A DNA stretch of 22,541 bases from a virus, in the IMG/VR virus record IMGVR_UViG_3300032047_000146, positions 1 through 22,541 of that record; one strand, given 5' to 3'. How positions within the stretch are numbered: the first letter of the stretch is position 1; each line of letters opens with the position of its first letter. Below, in pieces: positions 13,198 through 22,204 of this stretch. Under the pieces are notes generated by a model that saw only the letters and a list, made by a program, of their open reading frames with translations, searched no databases and was not told the origin of the DNA. The position numbers and the translations under genes are program-made.

Positions 13198-16100
13198 TAT
13201 TCATTTTCTCCCTGTCCACGACCACTGAGTGCACTCTTTTCTGCAGATTTGATACCATTCAACAACTTATTGTATTCTTCTACGCCATAATGTGAATCAC
13301 CAGATATTCCTTTGACATGCTCACCTACTTTATACACTGGCGCTCTATTAAATCCTTTATGGTCTAGACCAGGAGTGATATCGTGTATTGGAATAACTCC
13401 TAATGTGACATCTATCCATCTAGGCGCTCTATTGCCTGGCTCTAATTCCCATGGGAATGAACCCATTTTGTAGTCAAAAGAAATATTGTTTATTGCAACT
13501 GCTATACCTCGACCCATGGTTGATTCGAACGATTTAATAATAGGGTTCTCAGATGTAAAAATAGATTGAATTTCTGATAATGACTGAACGTCTCCTCCAC
13601 CAAGGCCTTCGGTTCCATCTGCAGGCCCTTCAAATATTTTAAATCCATGTCTGTGCACAAATTCCACTGGAGACAACTCACCTGCTGTGCCTGCGCGGAC
13701 TAATACTGGTGGGTCTGATATGACTGATGTTGAAGCGACGCTGACTTTCACTGCAGTGCCTTTTATATCTGACTCAAAATCTCCAATTGTCACACTAGTG
13801 TAGGTTTTGTCTTGTTCTTTTTTCTGATTTAAATTCTTCAATAGCAAATTTTTAGCAAGGTTTGGAGTATCATTTGCCTCGATCCATGTGATCAATTCAT
13901 CTATTTTAGCATAGTGATTTAATTCTCCTCCTGCTTCTTCTGGAGTAAATTGATTCCAAGCAAATGATTCCATTTCATCAGCTCCTAGCATTCTGGCCAT
14001 ATTTTCTTTAGAGTAATTAGAAGTGAATAGATCACCAACTCTTAATCTTGCAAGTGGAGATGCTGTCATGACTTGTGAGAATGGCTGCACAAATTTATTG
14101 TCTCCATTCTTCATAGTTGTCCCTTTTGACCATTGAGGATACACCATTGTCACTAGCTTGTTTGCTTTCCACCACAGCTCATCAAAATCTTCTGAAGATG
14201 TTGCAACCATAGTGAATCCTAAACCAATGCTTCTACTAGCGCCTCCATACGTTTGCACTGCTTCCAATCTTCCAAATCCTTTCTGTGCTGACCATTCACC
14301 CGTCCAAGCATCAGAGAGACTCGTAAGAAATGCATGGAAAGATATAATTTCATTAGTTCTTAGATCTTGCAAATAGAACGGCATGTACTCTGCTTCTAAT
14401 TGATCTTCCATTAGCTGGACTTGTCTAGTAGAAAATCTATTGTTGCCTGCAGGCGTTTGCCATCTATTTTTTATGAGCTCTTTTTCATCTTCTGTCAGTG
14501 AGCTATAAATGTCATTAGTTTTACCAACAAAGCTTGTTCCTATAGAATCAGCACCTTTTCTTCCAGCTACCTTGTCTATTAATTTCATTTCAGAAGATAA
14601 TCCTTTATTTTTATTCAACCAACTGGGCATAAGATACAAAGATGGTGTCGCCGTCAGTGCAGTAGTAGACTTAATGCTTCCTTTCTGTCTGTATTTTGCA
14701 ACTCTTAACGAAGGATAATCTGATATAAAATCTAACGGTACTTTCATAATAGGGAAGTTTAATGGCCCTGACACTCCATCTGCTGCTGTTTTATCACCTA
14801 GCATGGCCAGATAATTCATGAACCCGGTGCATTTATCATCTTTTCCAAGAAAATCAAGGATAGTCAACCATATACTTTCTGTGCCTATCCTAGAAACAAA
14901 TTCAGCTCGTGATCTTGCAACTTCCTTGAATATAGATCTCCAGAATCCCAATGATTTACCATAATCGGCACCCAGTATATTAACAGAGAGCTCTGCTAAA
15001 CCACCCACAGTTGCAGTCACATACACAAGACTCATGCCTGTCAGATTAACATCTTTTTTGTTTTCTAATTGCGTCAGTAAATTAGTAGGAATATACAGTC
15101 CAATTTCTCTCATGAGTTGTCTAGTTATATTTCTAATTTCTTCTGTCACAAGCTTAGTTGCTTGAGTTTTTGCACCTTTTGTAACAATGCTTAATAAAGG
15201 ATTGTGAGTACCATCGTTTGATTTTTCTATGTCTTCTTCTCTTGCTTTTTCGTATGGATTTTCAGATAAGATAGAATTATATCTAGAAGATCCTTTAAAA
15301 AAGTTGTCTGGCCTGAACTTTTGAGGATCTTCTGGATTGGCCATAAGAAATCTAGCTCCAGCTTCATCTTCAGATTGGATTATCCTAGAACCTTGAATAA
15401 GCAAGCCAGCCACAGCTGCACGAACAACGCAGAACAAATATATCTGAGCCATTTCTAACAATACAGTCACACCTCTATTTTCTAGAATAGGAAATCCTTC
15501 TGGTTCGAATTGATCATCCCAAGAATATGTTTGACCCCATGACTTTGTATTCCTGCTTTTTCCTTTAGTGTGAAACTCTTCACCAAATTTTGCTTTCACT
15601 TCCTCTGTAGTTAACTGGCCTGCTTCTCCTTCGAAAGCATGCCCTGCATACATGTCTTCTATTCCTTTTTTCGACCAATGGTTTCCTAAATCGTTTTCTT
15701 CTGGATACCCTAAATACGCGGCTCCTGGAGCTAAAGTACCGATGTTTTGTAGTCCGAGTTTTGCTTTCATCTTGGCTAAAGTATCATCTTCTGCATTGTA
15801 CGATGAAGTATCTCTTCCGGTCGCTTTGATAGTCATCGCGGCGCCGACTCTACTCATTCGATCGAAATATTTGTCCCAAAAGTCTGAAGCAGTCCTGCTG
15901 TCATATTCTCCGAAGGATCCTCCGTGCGAATAGGTTGCTCTTTCAGAATGGACAGATTCGACATTCTTAGGTGTATCTGCAGTAGGATCTACATCTGCCA
16001 TTTTTAAAGAAGATGGTGCACCTACGGGCTTATTAAAAAATGGATTTTTATCTAAAGTGTCTGAAGATATAGTTTTTCTGCCGACACTAGCCCATCTAGA

Positions 16101-16604
16101 AGCAGATTCTGCATTTTTGATTTGTTCTGCAACATATGTATGTGCACCTTTATGATCCTGCGTACTATCGCCTGTTACAGAGTTCTTTGGACCGCCTTCT
16201 AACAAATAATGGCCTGTTGGTCTTTCTCCTGCAGGACCTAAAATATCTGCATCAAATGCAGATGCATTTTTTAATTCATCAAACTCTTTCTTTGCAGCAT
16301 CGACAAGATCTGTATACTTGACTTGATCACTAGAGCCTTCTCCGACGGTTGTTGTTGCTTGCTCTTGAGTTCCACCAGAGATTGGAAAAAAATTCTTACC
16401 TGGATGTTTAACATCATCTGTCAATTCTCCATGAGTAGAATCAGATAAAAATTGACCTAATCTTTCTATTCTTTTTTCATGTAAGTCGTCACTGTCTATT
16501 CTTACGTGACCATTAGATTCTGCAATTGGACTGGTATTCGATGCTGGGTCTGCTCTCGAAAGGTCTACATTAGGATCTAGATTTTCACGAGGATTCTGGG
16601 GCAT
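13197..16604 (-). CDS. Giant virion structural protein, probably baseplate or tail
   Basis: 1135 residues. I start it at 16604 (MPQNPRENLDP) because AAGGAG lies a few bases upstream; the ATG at 16628 lacks a site. The first 370 residues are polar, Gly/Ser-rich and probably disordered. A hydrophobic helix (about 376-405, LFCVVRAAVAGLLI) follows, then a long mixed domain. From about 735 a conserved phage structural region begins: MPFYLQDLRTNEIISFHAFL, then DFDELWWKANKLVTMVYPQW (804-823) and the end block VTLGVIPIHDITPGLD (1063-1078). I recognise this combination from uncharacterised structural proteins of large myophages. The gene overlaps the 64-residue gene by 20 bases and precedes the gp53/LysM-like gene, so a tail-tip or baseplate role is inferred. 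Confidence 0.7.
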   Translation of the reverse strand: MPQNPRENLDPNVDLSRADPASNTSPIAESNGHVRIDSDDLHEKRIERLGQFLSDSTHGELTDDVKHPGKNFFPISGGTQEQATTTVGEGSSDQVKYTDLVDAAKKEFDELKNASAFDADILGPAGERPTGHYLLEGGPKNSVTGDSTQDHKGAHTYVAEQIKNAESASRWASVGRKTISSDTLDKNPFFNKPVGAPSSLKMADVDPTADTPKNVESVHSERATYSHGGSFGEYDSRTASDFWDKYFDRMSRVGAAMTIKATGRDTSSYNAEDDTLAKMKAKLGLQNIGTLAPGAAYLGYPEENDLGNHWSKKGIEDMYAGHAFEGEAGQLTTEEVKAKFGEEFHTKGKSRNTKSWGQTYSWDDQFEPEGFPILENRGVTVLLEMAQIYLFCVVRAAVAGLLIQGSRIIQSEDEAGARFLMANPEDPQKFRPDNFFKGSSRYNSILSENPYEKAREEDIEKSNDGTHNPLLSIVTKGAKTQATKLVTEEIRNITRQLMREIGLYIPTNLLTQLENKKDVNLTGMSLVYVTATVGGLAELSVNILGADYGKSLGFWRSIFKEVARSRAEFVSRIGTESIWLTILDFLGKDDKCTGFMNYLAMLGDKTAADGVSGPLNFPIMKVPLDFISDYPSLRVAKYRQKGSIKSTTALTATPSLYLMPSWLNKNKGLSSEMKLIDKVAGRKGADSIGTSFVGKTNDIYSSLTEDEKELIKNRWQTPAGNNRFSTRQVQLMEDQLEAEYMPFYLQDLRTNEIISFHAFLTSLSDAWTGEWSAQKGFGRLEAVQTYGGASRSIGLGFTMVATSSEDFDELWWKANKLVTMVYPQWSKGTTMKNGDNKFVQPFSQVMTASPLARLRVGDLFTSNYSKENMARMLGADEMESFAWNQFTPEEAGGELNHYAKIDELITWIEANDTPNLAKNLLLKNLNQKKEQDKTYTSVTIGDFESDIKGTAVKVSVASTSVISDPPVLVRAGTAGELSPVEFVHRHGFKIFEGPADGTEGLGGGDVQSLSEIQSIFTSENPIIKSFESTMGRGIAVAINNISFDYKMGSFPWELEPGNRAPRWIDVTLGVIPIHDITPGLDHKGFNRAPVYKVGEHVKGISGDSHYGVEEYNKLLNGIKSAEKSALSGRGQGENE

Positions 16605-16779
16605 TGTCTTCTCCTTGTGGCTTTTCAATCTCTGATACTATCTTCTTTGCTAGCATATCATGTCTTTCTATTTCCATCTCAATATACTTGTCCCACTCTT
16701 CTCTTAAATTTTCCGGCACTTGTTCTCTAAGTTTCTGCAAAAAATCAGTTGAATTTACTATTTTTTTAAGATCTATCAT
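16585..16779 (-). CDS. Small helical protein between tape measure and baseplate genes
   Basis: 64 residues, entirely charged and helical (LREQVPENLREEWDKYIEME, then LAKKIVSEIEKPQGE), with no membrane segment or known motif. Its ATG overlaps the tape measure stop (ATGA), so it is probably translated by coupling, and its end overlaps the following gene by 20 bases. Position suggests a small tail-assembly or tape-measure-associated protein; the sequence itself does not show function. Confidence 0.65.
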   Translation of the reverse strand: MIDLKKIVNSTDFLQKLREQVPENLREEWDKYIEMEIERHDMLAKKIVSEIEKPQGEDNAPESS

Positions 16780-19700
16780 TGCGTTGCTCCTCCTCCGATA
16801 TTTTCAGCTCCGAGGAGACTTTTTGATTTTTGCGTCTGCTCGAAGTATCCATCGACATCTGGCTGACATTCGACAATTGCATCGGCTATTTTCTTAGCTT
16901 CCATATTCACTTGTAGCTTTATTTGTAAAGTCATGTTGTCAGGCCTAACAATGAACTCTTTAGTTTCTCCTGCACCAAGCAATGCTTTTGTGACAGGATT
17001 TAATTGTACTTCACCCAGGTCAGCTTCGATGAGATTCATAGAATTAGCTAGTTCTTTTGCTTCTTTTCCAATTTTAACTACCAAGTCTGCTGGCAAAGAA
17101 CTTCCAATCAAAGCCGCGTTGTATGCTTCGAACATCTTGGGCAGAGCCAAAAAGAAGTCAGTGTACATGTCTAACTTCGCTATATCCGAAGATAAATCTA
17201 CGTAATTCATGTCAAGTGTTTCTTTCATCATTAGGGCATCATACAAAACAGTTCCAAGAACTTGGGAAGGTAAATAATTGCCTTCGTACATTTCATCGTA
17301 AGATGATGCGATCTCAGATAGCATATTGACGGCATCTAAGTGGATTAATACATCATCATATATTTTTTCTTTCAGCCATTTAGATACCATCTTTATGTTA
17401 GACAAAGTATCTCTTGCCAAAATACCAATCTTCTTGTTGACTGTGAATTTAGCAGGATCGTTGCCAAAGAAAGTATTATGAAATGCATTGAACATTGTTT
17501 TCATCATGTTCCCATCTGGCATGCCAACTCCAAAGAACCCTGCTATTGTTGTCATAATAGTATTTAACTTTTCCGCGCCACCTTCTGAGAAGTACCCTTC
17601 TTTTTTACTTAATTCATGGATAATTTGTGTGGCTTCCGAAACTGCCAAAATACCATTGAAGATAGCCTCGATGGCAAGTGCTTTGATATAAAGTTCTTCT
17701 ATATTTGTGCCAGCCGGTACAATATCCAACAACTGTTTGACAATAACAGCCAAACCGTGTTCTTTGTGTGCCATTGTTTTCATGACATTAGTTACACCTT
17801 TTGACATAGCAGTGATCGTTCCACTAGCACCTTCACCTGCTAGGCTTTCAAAGTAGGTCGTGTTCTTTTGAGCTTCTTGGAATGGTTTCATCATACCTAC
17901 TCCCAGTGCCACTGTTGCTTTCATGATAGCAAGAACCATTTTGATTTCTTTGTCTAGCGGTCCTGTTCCCATGCCTATACCAGGACCTACTCCGCCTGTT
18001 TTGGCTTTGATTTGCTCTGCAAGATTTACAACCTCCATTACAACGTCGGTCATCGAACTGGCTATTTTTCCTATAAATCCAGCCATGGTTGTCATCATGC
18101 CACCGATGCCTCCTTTTTTCTCTGTATCGGTAAGAGCACCACTTTCCATAATCTTTGCTGTCAGTGAAGCTGACCTCATCGCAAATTCACCCAAGCTTTG
18201 AGTCACTTCCACAACTTCCTTTATCAGTTTTATTTTTTGTTCCATCTCACCAATATTAACAATTCCTATATTAGCAATTGCGTCAGTCACAGATTTAACA
18301 CTGTCCACCATGCCACCGTCACTTGCAGAAGCTGTTTTTGCTTCACCTGACCCAAATATATCTGTTGACTTTAAAAGATATGCTGCGATTCCACCGACAG
18401 CTGCAATACCCAAGGATCCCCAGCCTCCAAATGAATCATACATTTTCTTAAGTCCATACAATACAAGAGTGAATAAAGCCAAGCCAACCACGATTTTTGT
18501 CACTGATGCAACAGAGACCCAATCAAATGCTGCAGTGGCTCGAGTACCCATGGAGTGGATTGCTCCCCAGATGCCTCCTAATTTCGTATCACTATCTCCC
18601 CACACCCCTGCTTGATCCGCGAGCCAGTATGCACCCCATGCAGCTATTCCTGCCACAGCAGCTGCTCCTATAGCTACGACTCCGATTGCAAATGCAGCCA
18701 TACCAACAGTCAAGCCAACCATGTTAGCTGCAAATCTTAATCCATTGAAACCATCTAGCTGTTTTGCAAAATTTTGCACAACATTTGCAAAACCTCCGTC
18801 TACGAGTCTTCTAAACATTTCGATTGCTGCAGCAAGAATGGCGGCAGCACCCATCAAAGCAACGTATCCACCTACTTCTTCTTTAAGTTTTGCTGCAGCT
18901 AAAGCAAGGAGGCCGATTGAACCCACCGTGAGAATCAAAGCGCCTAGGCCTTTTAAGACTCCTACGAAATTAACTGTGGCTAGAATATCTCCCATGTTTT
19001 TGAGAGCTGGCGTGAGCTCTGTTGCTGTAAGCCAAAATAATCCTGCAGCAGCAAGAAATATAAGTCCTACTGCAGCGACTTGTTCGACTGTTATCTCTCG
19101 AGTAGCATCTATTAGTTTTGCCATGGATATAGAAACAAGCAAAAGAGCTGCAGATACCCCTAGAAGCATTGTAACTTCGATTCCTGCTTTTTGAAATCCC
19201 CATGCTAAAGCACCGACCGCAGCAACCATCACCAGCGCGGTGGCTAACAATCCAGCCAACAAACCCATATTAATAGTTGCTTTTCCTATATCTCCAGCAG
19301 ACATGTCAGCAATCTTTGAAGTCATGCTTTCTACAATTCCACCAGATTCTTCTAAACCTTGTGTTGCCTGTTCTTCAGCGCTTCCAGTCACCATTCCGAA
19401 ACCTAATCCGGAGATCATCTTTTTTATGCTATCTCCGAATCCAGAGATTCCGCCGGCGATAAGACTAGATGCTGCAGCAGTTATCATCGCTGCAAGAACT
19501 GCTTTGACAATAACAAAACCGATAACAACACCCAAGACTTTTGCTAAGTCCCATTTATATTCGTCAAAAAGTGTCCAAAACAAATCTTTCAAAGCCGGCC
19601 ATAATTGAGATTTAAAAGTATCGTATATCATTCCAATCGAATCTATCAAAGCTCCACCAATGCCATCTCGCAATGCACCTTTTGGTGCAGGAGCTTTTGC

Positions 19701-21626
19701 CAACCATTCTTTAATTTTTACGGTCAAATCAGTTATATATTCAGCAGCTTTTTCAACAATAAACTTGATAGCTCCACCTAGAGCTCTTATACCTTTTTCA
19801 ATCCATTCTTTTAGTGCATCTCCGAGACCTTCTGCATTGGGCCCTCCTGTGAGCCATTTTTCTACTGACTCCCACAGCTGCTGCATAAGATTATAGCCTA
19901 CTTCTGCCATATCTGCATCTGGATTCTGCAGTTGTTCAAAAAAGTTTCCTAAAGCAGCTTTGATTTCCGAGGAAAATTCTTTAATCCTGTCCACACTGAA
20001 CAGGTCTCTAAAGTACTGCATGATCTTTTCTAATGGTTTTTCAAACTTTTCTAAGAATATTTTTCCAACTTCAAGGCCCATAGTTCTGAACACTAAGAGG
20101 AAATTGGAAGTTATTTTCATCAATTCTCTAAATTGAGGCGATAACTCTATCGCTTTGGTGAACCCTTGCATGAATGCGGCCAATGGCCCTTCTGCTAGTG
20201 TCGTCATAGATCTTTGAAGATCTTTGATGGATTTAGAAACTTCAATCATAGCATCTTCAGGCGACATTTTCTCTGCTGCTTCTTCCGCTGCATCCATCGC
20301 GTCGTCGAATCCCATTTCGTCTGGATCTATAGACATAGCAGCTTGTAGCGAACCCATATCCATTCCAGTCGTTTGAGCCATCAGTTTCTTTTCATGCCTA
20401 GACAAGTCTTCGAATGATTTACCAGTATCTGCTAAAGACTGTCGAAGCATATCCATTCTAGCAGCTGGATTTTCTTCGTTCATCATTTTCATGGTGTCGA
20501 TATTCATTCCAAATGCTTCGTTTAATTTACCCGCAGCTTGAGCAGCTCCTTCGAAAGAATCAAACTTATCCATAACGCCCTTGAGTGCGTTTATTTCGAC
20601 TCCTAATTTTGCCGCGTATACGGAGGTGGCTGCAAGTTCTTTTTCGCTTAGGTGGCCGAATGTTTCGAAATCCTTCGTTAATTCATTAAGGTTCTTACCA
20701 ATAACTTTCACTGACACACCGAATTTCTTTGATAGGTGTGCTGTTGCCACCATCATGTTCTGCATGGACTCTTCGAATGATCCACCTGTCATCTTTGCAT
20801 TCTTAGCAATTTGCTTAAGCGAATCAGCAGACATGTTCATCCCTTTGGACATTAAGAACATCTCATCTGCGGCACCTTTTATTTGGTCTGTCAAAGAAGT
20901 GAGTGAATTTCCAAAACCTTGAGCCAACGCAGTTGCTTCTTTGAGGATTGCTGCACCATTGCCTATCGTAGAATATAGCGATTTTCCAGCACCAGCTAAA
21001 GAATCTTGTGCGCCTTTTAAATCTGATGCCATCTCTTTGACGAATGCACCTTCATTTGATCTTAAGTCTCCAAAAGATTCTACAATCGCTTGATTCGCTT
21101 GAAACCATTCTCCACTAGATTTTTGATAATACTGTGAAGCTGCACTAAATAGAGAGCCAAAGAACCCACTAACAATAGACATTCCGCCTTTAAAAATGCT
21201 GAATAAACCGGTAGCTCCTGCCCCCACTAATCCAAAGACAGATTTGACAGCTTCCCATGATTCTCTTACAGTGCTGCCTGCGATCGCAAGAAAGCCGCCT
21301 TGCTTGGCTAAGTCTGCAATTGATTCAGATGTACTTTTTGTGGCTTCTGTGACACTTTTAGAAGTTTCAGCTTGCAAACCTAGAGCTCTGTCGAGGCCAG
21401 CTACTCCTTCAGTTGTTTCTTTTAATCCACTAGATAATTCAGATTGAGATCTATTTGTCTCTCTTGCTTGTGTTGAAACTTCTTCTAAACTTGTCTTCAT
21501 GTCTTCAGACATAGAGCTGGCAGCTGATTTTGAAGCTTGTGCAAATTTTTCTACACTAGCATTCAAGCTTTGCATCACTTTAAGCAATTCATTAGCTATA
21601 TCAACTTGTTCTTGTTGTGTCGACAC
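16776..21626 (-). CDS. Tail tape measure protein
   Basis: 1616 residues, the longest gene here. It extends through the tail tube and sets its length. The N-terminus (1-110) is a Ser/Glu-rich coiled coil. A hydrophobic stretch follows (about 113-165), then a helical region with SLADTGKSFEDLSRHEKKLM typical of tape measure proteins. From about 690 to 1050 come many Gly/Ala-rich hydrophobic helices (near 697-730, 785-840, 850-940, 967-990), the part expected to insert into the host membrane during DNA entry. The C-terminal 500 residues are amphipathic helix. No lysozyme or peptidase motif was noticed. It starts at GTG, with AAGGAG 7 bases upstream. It is followed by baseplate genes, as expected in a tail operon. 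Confidence 0.9.
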   Translation of the reverse strand: MSTQQEQVDIANELLKVMQSLNASVEKFAQASKSAASSMSEDMKTSLEEVSTQARETNRSQSELSSGLKETTEGVAGLDRALGLQAETSKSVTEATKSTSESIADLAKQGGFLAIAGSTVRESWEAVKSVFGLVGAGATGLFSIFKGGMSIVSGFFGSLFSAASQYYQKSSGEWFQANQAIVESFGDLRSNEGAFVKEMASDLKGAQDSLAGAGKSLYSTIGNGAAILKEATALAQGFGNSLTSLTDQIKGAADEMFLMSKGMNMSADSLKQIAKNAKMTGGSFEESMQNMMVATAHLSKKFGVSVKVIGKNLNELTKDFETFGHLSEKELAATSVYAAKLGVEINALKGVMDKFDSFEGAAQAAGKLNEAFGMNIDTMKMMNEENPAARMDMLRQSLADTGKSFEDLSRHEKKLMAQTTGMDMGSLQAAMSIDPDEMGFDDAMDAAEEAAEKMSPEDAMIEVSKSIKDLQRSMTTLAEGPLAAFMQGFTKAIELSPQFRELMKITSNFLLVFRTMGLEVGKIFLEKFEKPLEKIMQYFRDLFSVDRIKEFSSEIKAALGNFFEQLQNPDADMAEVGYNLMQQLWESVEKWLTGGPNAEGLGDALKEWIEKGIRALGGAIKFIVEKAAEYITDLTVKIKEWLAKAPAPKGALRDGIGGALIDSIGMIYDTFKSQLWPALKDLFWTLFDEYKWDLAKVLGVVIGFVIVKAVLAAMITAAASSLIAGGISGFGDSIKKMISGLGFGMVTGSAEEQATQGLEESGGIVESMTSKIADMSAGDIGKATINMGLLAGLLATALVMVAAVGALAWGFQKAGIEVTMLLGVSAALLLVSISMAKLIDATREITVEQVAAVGLIFLAAAGLFWLTATELTPALKNMGDILATVNFVGVLKGLGALILTVGSIGLLALAAAKLKEEVGGYVALMGAAAILAAAIEMFRRLVDGGFANVVQNFAKQLDGFNGLRFAANMVGLTVGMAAFAIGVVAIGAAAVAGIAAWGAYWLADQAGVWGDSDTKLGGIWGAIHSMGTRATAAFDWVSVASVTKIVVGLALFTLVLYGLKKMYDSFGGWGSLGIAAVGGIAAYLLKSTDIFGSGEAKTASASDGGMVDSVKSVTDAIANIGIVNIGEMEQKIKLIKEVVEVTQSLGEFAMRSASLTAKIMESGALTDTEKKGGIGGMMTTMAGFIGKIASSMTDVVMEVVNLAEQIKAKTGGVGPGIGMGTGPLDKEIKMVLAIMKATVALGVGMMKPFQEAQKNTTYFESLAGEGASGTITAMSKGVTNVMKTMAHKEHGLAVIVKQLLDIVPAGTNIEELYIKALAIEAIFNGILAVSEATQIIHELSKKEGYFSEGGAEKLNTIMTTIAGFFGVGMPDGNMMKTMFNAFHNTFFGNDPAKFTVNKKIGILARDTLSNIKMVSKWLKEKIYDDVLIHLDAVNMLSEIASSYDEMYEGNYLPSQVLGTVLYDALMMKETLDMNYVDLSSDIAKLDMYTDFFLALPKMFEAYNAALIGSSLPADLVVKIGKEAKELANSMNLIEADLGEVQLNPVTKALLGAGETKEFIVRPDNMTLQIKLQVNMEAKKIADAIVECQPDVDGYFEQTQKSKSLLGAENIGGGATQ

Positions 21627-21633
21627 AATGAAA

Positions 21634-21639
21634 CTCCTT
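21634..21639 (-). promoter_or_regulatory. Ribosome binding site fixing the GTG start of the tape measure gene
   Basis: AAGGAG on the minus strand, 7 bases before GTG at 21626-21624. No in-frame ATG is suitably spaced, so the GTG start is well supported. Confidence 0.75.
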
Positions 21640-21649
21640 TAATTAAATG

Positions 21650-21679
21650 TTCCTAACGAAATTAATTATCCGCTAGGAA
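21650..21679 (-). other. Stem-loop ahead of the tape measure gene
   Basis: TTCCTAGCG and CGTTAGGAA pair in a 9-bp stem with one G-T wobble around a 12-base AT-rich loop, in the 82-base gap before the tape measure gene. No T-run follows, so it looks less like a terminator than a leader hairpin or RNA-processing site. Confidence 0.5.
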
Positions 21680-21708
21680 AGATTTTCGTAAAGGTATCTT
21701 TGACCTAA

Positions 21709-21957
21709 TTAGAAAGGCCAAGATTCACCGGTCTCAGATTTCCACTCATGCGCCCATTTATTTTTATTTTCAACTAGACTTTCTATTTCTTTTAGACTTA
21801 CGCTTTTTAGTTGAAGACTTTCGTACAACTTTTTGCTTGCGTTTAGAGCTCTTTTGAAGATTTCCATTTGCTTTGGAGTCCCCTGAATCTTTACAGTTTT
21901 CTGGTTCCCCGTTATGTATCGGATTGATTCGATTATCAGTCTCTGTTTTTTCATCAC
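21709..21957 (-). CDS. Small protein upstream of the tape measure gene, overlapping the previous gene out of frame
   Basis: 82 residues. It reads like a genuine folded protein: VKIQGTPKQMEIFKRALNAS (about 22-41), a helix KKLYESLQLKSVSLKEIESL, and an end HEWKSETGESWPF. It has its own AAAGGAG 7 bases before GTG at 21957 (an ATG follows directly). It overlaps the 144-residue frame by 188 bases, shifted by +1. Position immediately before the tape measure gene is where tail assembly chaperones lie in many phages, but I cannot confirm the family. The N-terminus MKKQRLIIES also contains an (I)-x-E-S sequence; this may be chance. Confidence 0.7.
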   Translation of the reverse strand: MMKKQRLIIESIRYITGNQKTVKIQGTPKQMEIFKRALNASKKLYESLQLKSVSLKEIESLVENKNKWAHEWKSETGESWPF

Positions 21958-22204
21958 TTAAGTACTCCTTTGCCCATTGTTTGTAATTATGCGTATGCCT
22001 GACAATTTTACTTTTCTTGGCCTTCTTTTCTTCTAAGTATGCATTTTCCGCAATCACAACACGGATTCCCCACATGTTGGTGAATACCTCGACTGCATTT
22101 TCTTTGTCTAGAATCTTGACAATTTCACAAAAAATTGGTGCACTTTGTATCGTCATGTTTGCATATATGCAATCACCTACTGCCATTTCTTTAATATCAA
22201 TCAT
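21770..22204 (-). CDS. Uncharacterised protein with a basic tail overlapping the next gene
   Basis: 144 residues as an open frame. The first 80 look like a compact domain: MAVGDCIYANMTIQSAPIF, then EIVKILDKENAVEVFTNMWG and VVIAENAYLEEKKAKKSKIV, a strand-rich pattern like small SH3- or KOW-type folds. The last 62 residues, ending in an almost pure Lys/Arg/Ser run (VVRKSSTKKRKSKRNRKSS), lie over the following gene in another frame. That tail may be a real basic extension, a by-product of the overlap, or replaced by frameshifting into the next frame. The ATG lies 8 bases inside the end of the preceding gene, with only a weak ribosome site. Function unknown. Confidence 0.6.
   Translation of the reverse strand: MIDIKEMAVGDCIYANMTIQSAPIFCEIVKILDKENAVEVFTNMWGIRVVIAENAYLEEKKAKKSKIVRHTHNYKQWAKEYLSDEKTETDNRINPIHNGEPENCKDSGDSKANGNLQKSSKRKQKVVRKSSTKKRKSKRNRKSS
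21965..21971 (-). promoter_or_regulatory. Ribosome binding site for the 82-residue overlapping gene
   Basis: AAAGGAG on the minus strand, 7 bases before GTG (21957) and 10 before the ATG (21954). It lies inside the 144-residue frame and supports independent initiation rather than expression only by frameshift. Confidence 0.65.

Noticed and set aside
18721-19608. Long open frames on the plus strand (157 and 122 residues) opposite the tape measure gene
   Set aside because: They are antisense to a clear tape measure protein, rich in Pro/Ser/Thr from reverse-read Ala/Gly codons, and have no ribosome sites or family motifs.
21940-21960. Classical -1 slippery heptamer A AAA AAC in the overlap before the tape measure gene
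   Set aside because: The heptamer is present, but in neither of the two reading frames; the required shift is +1 or -2, so the standard -1 model does not apply.
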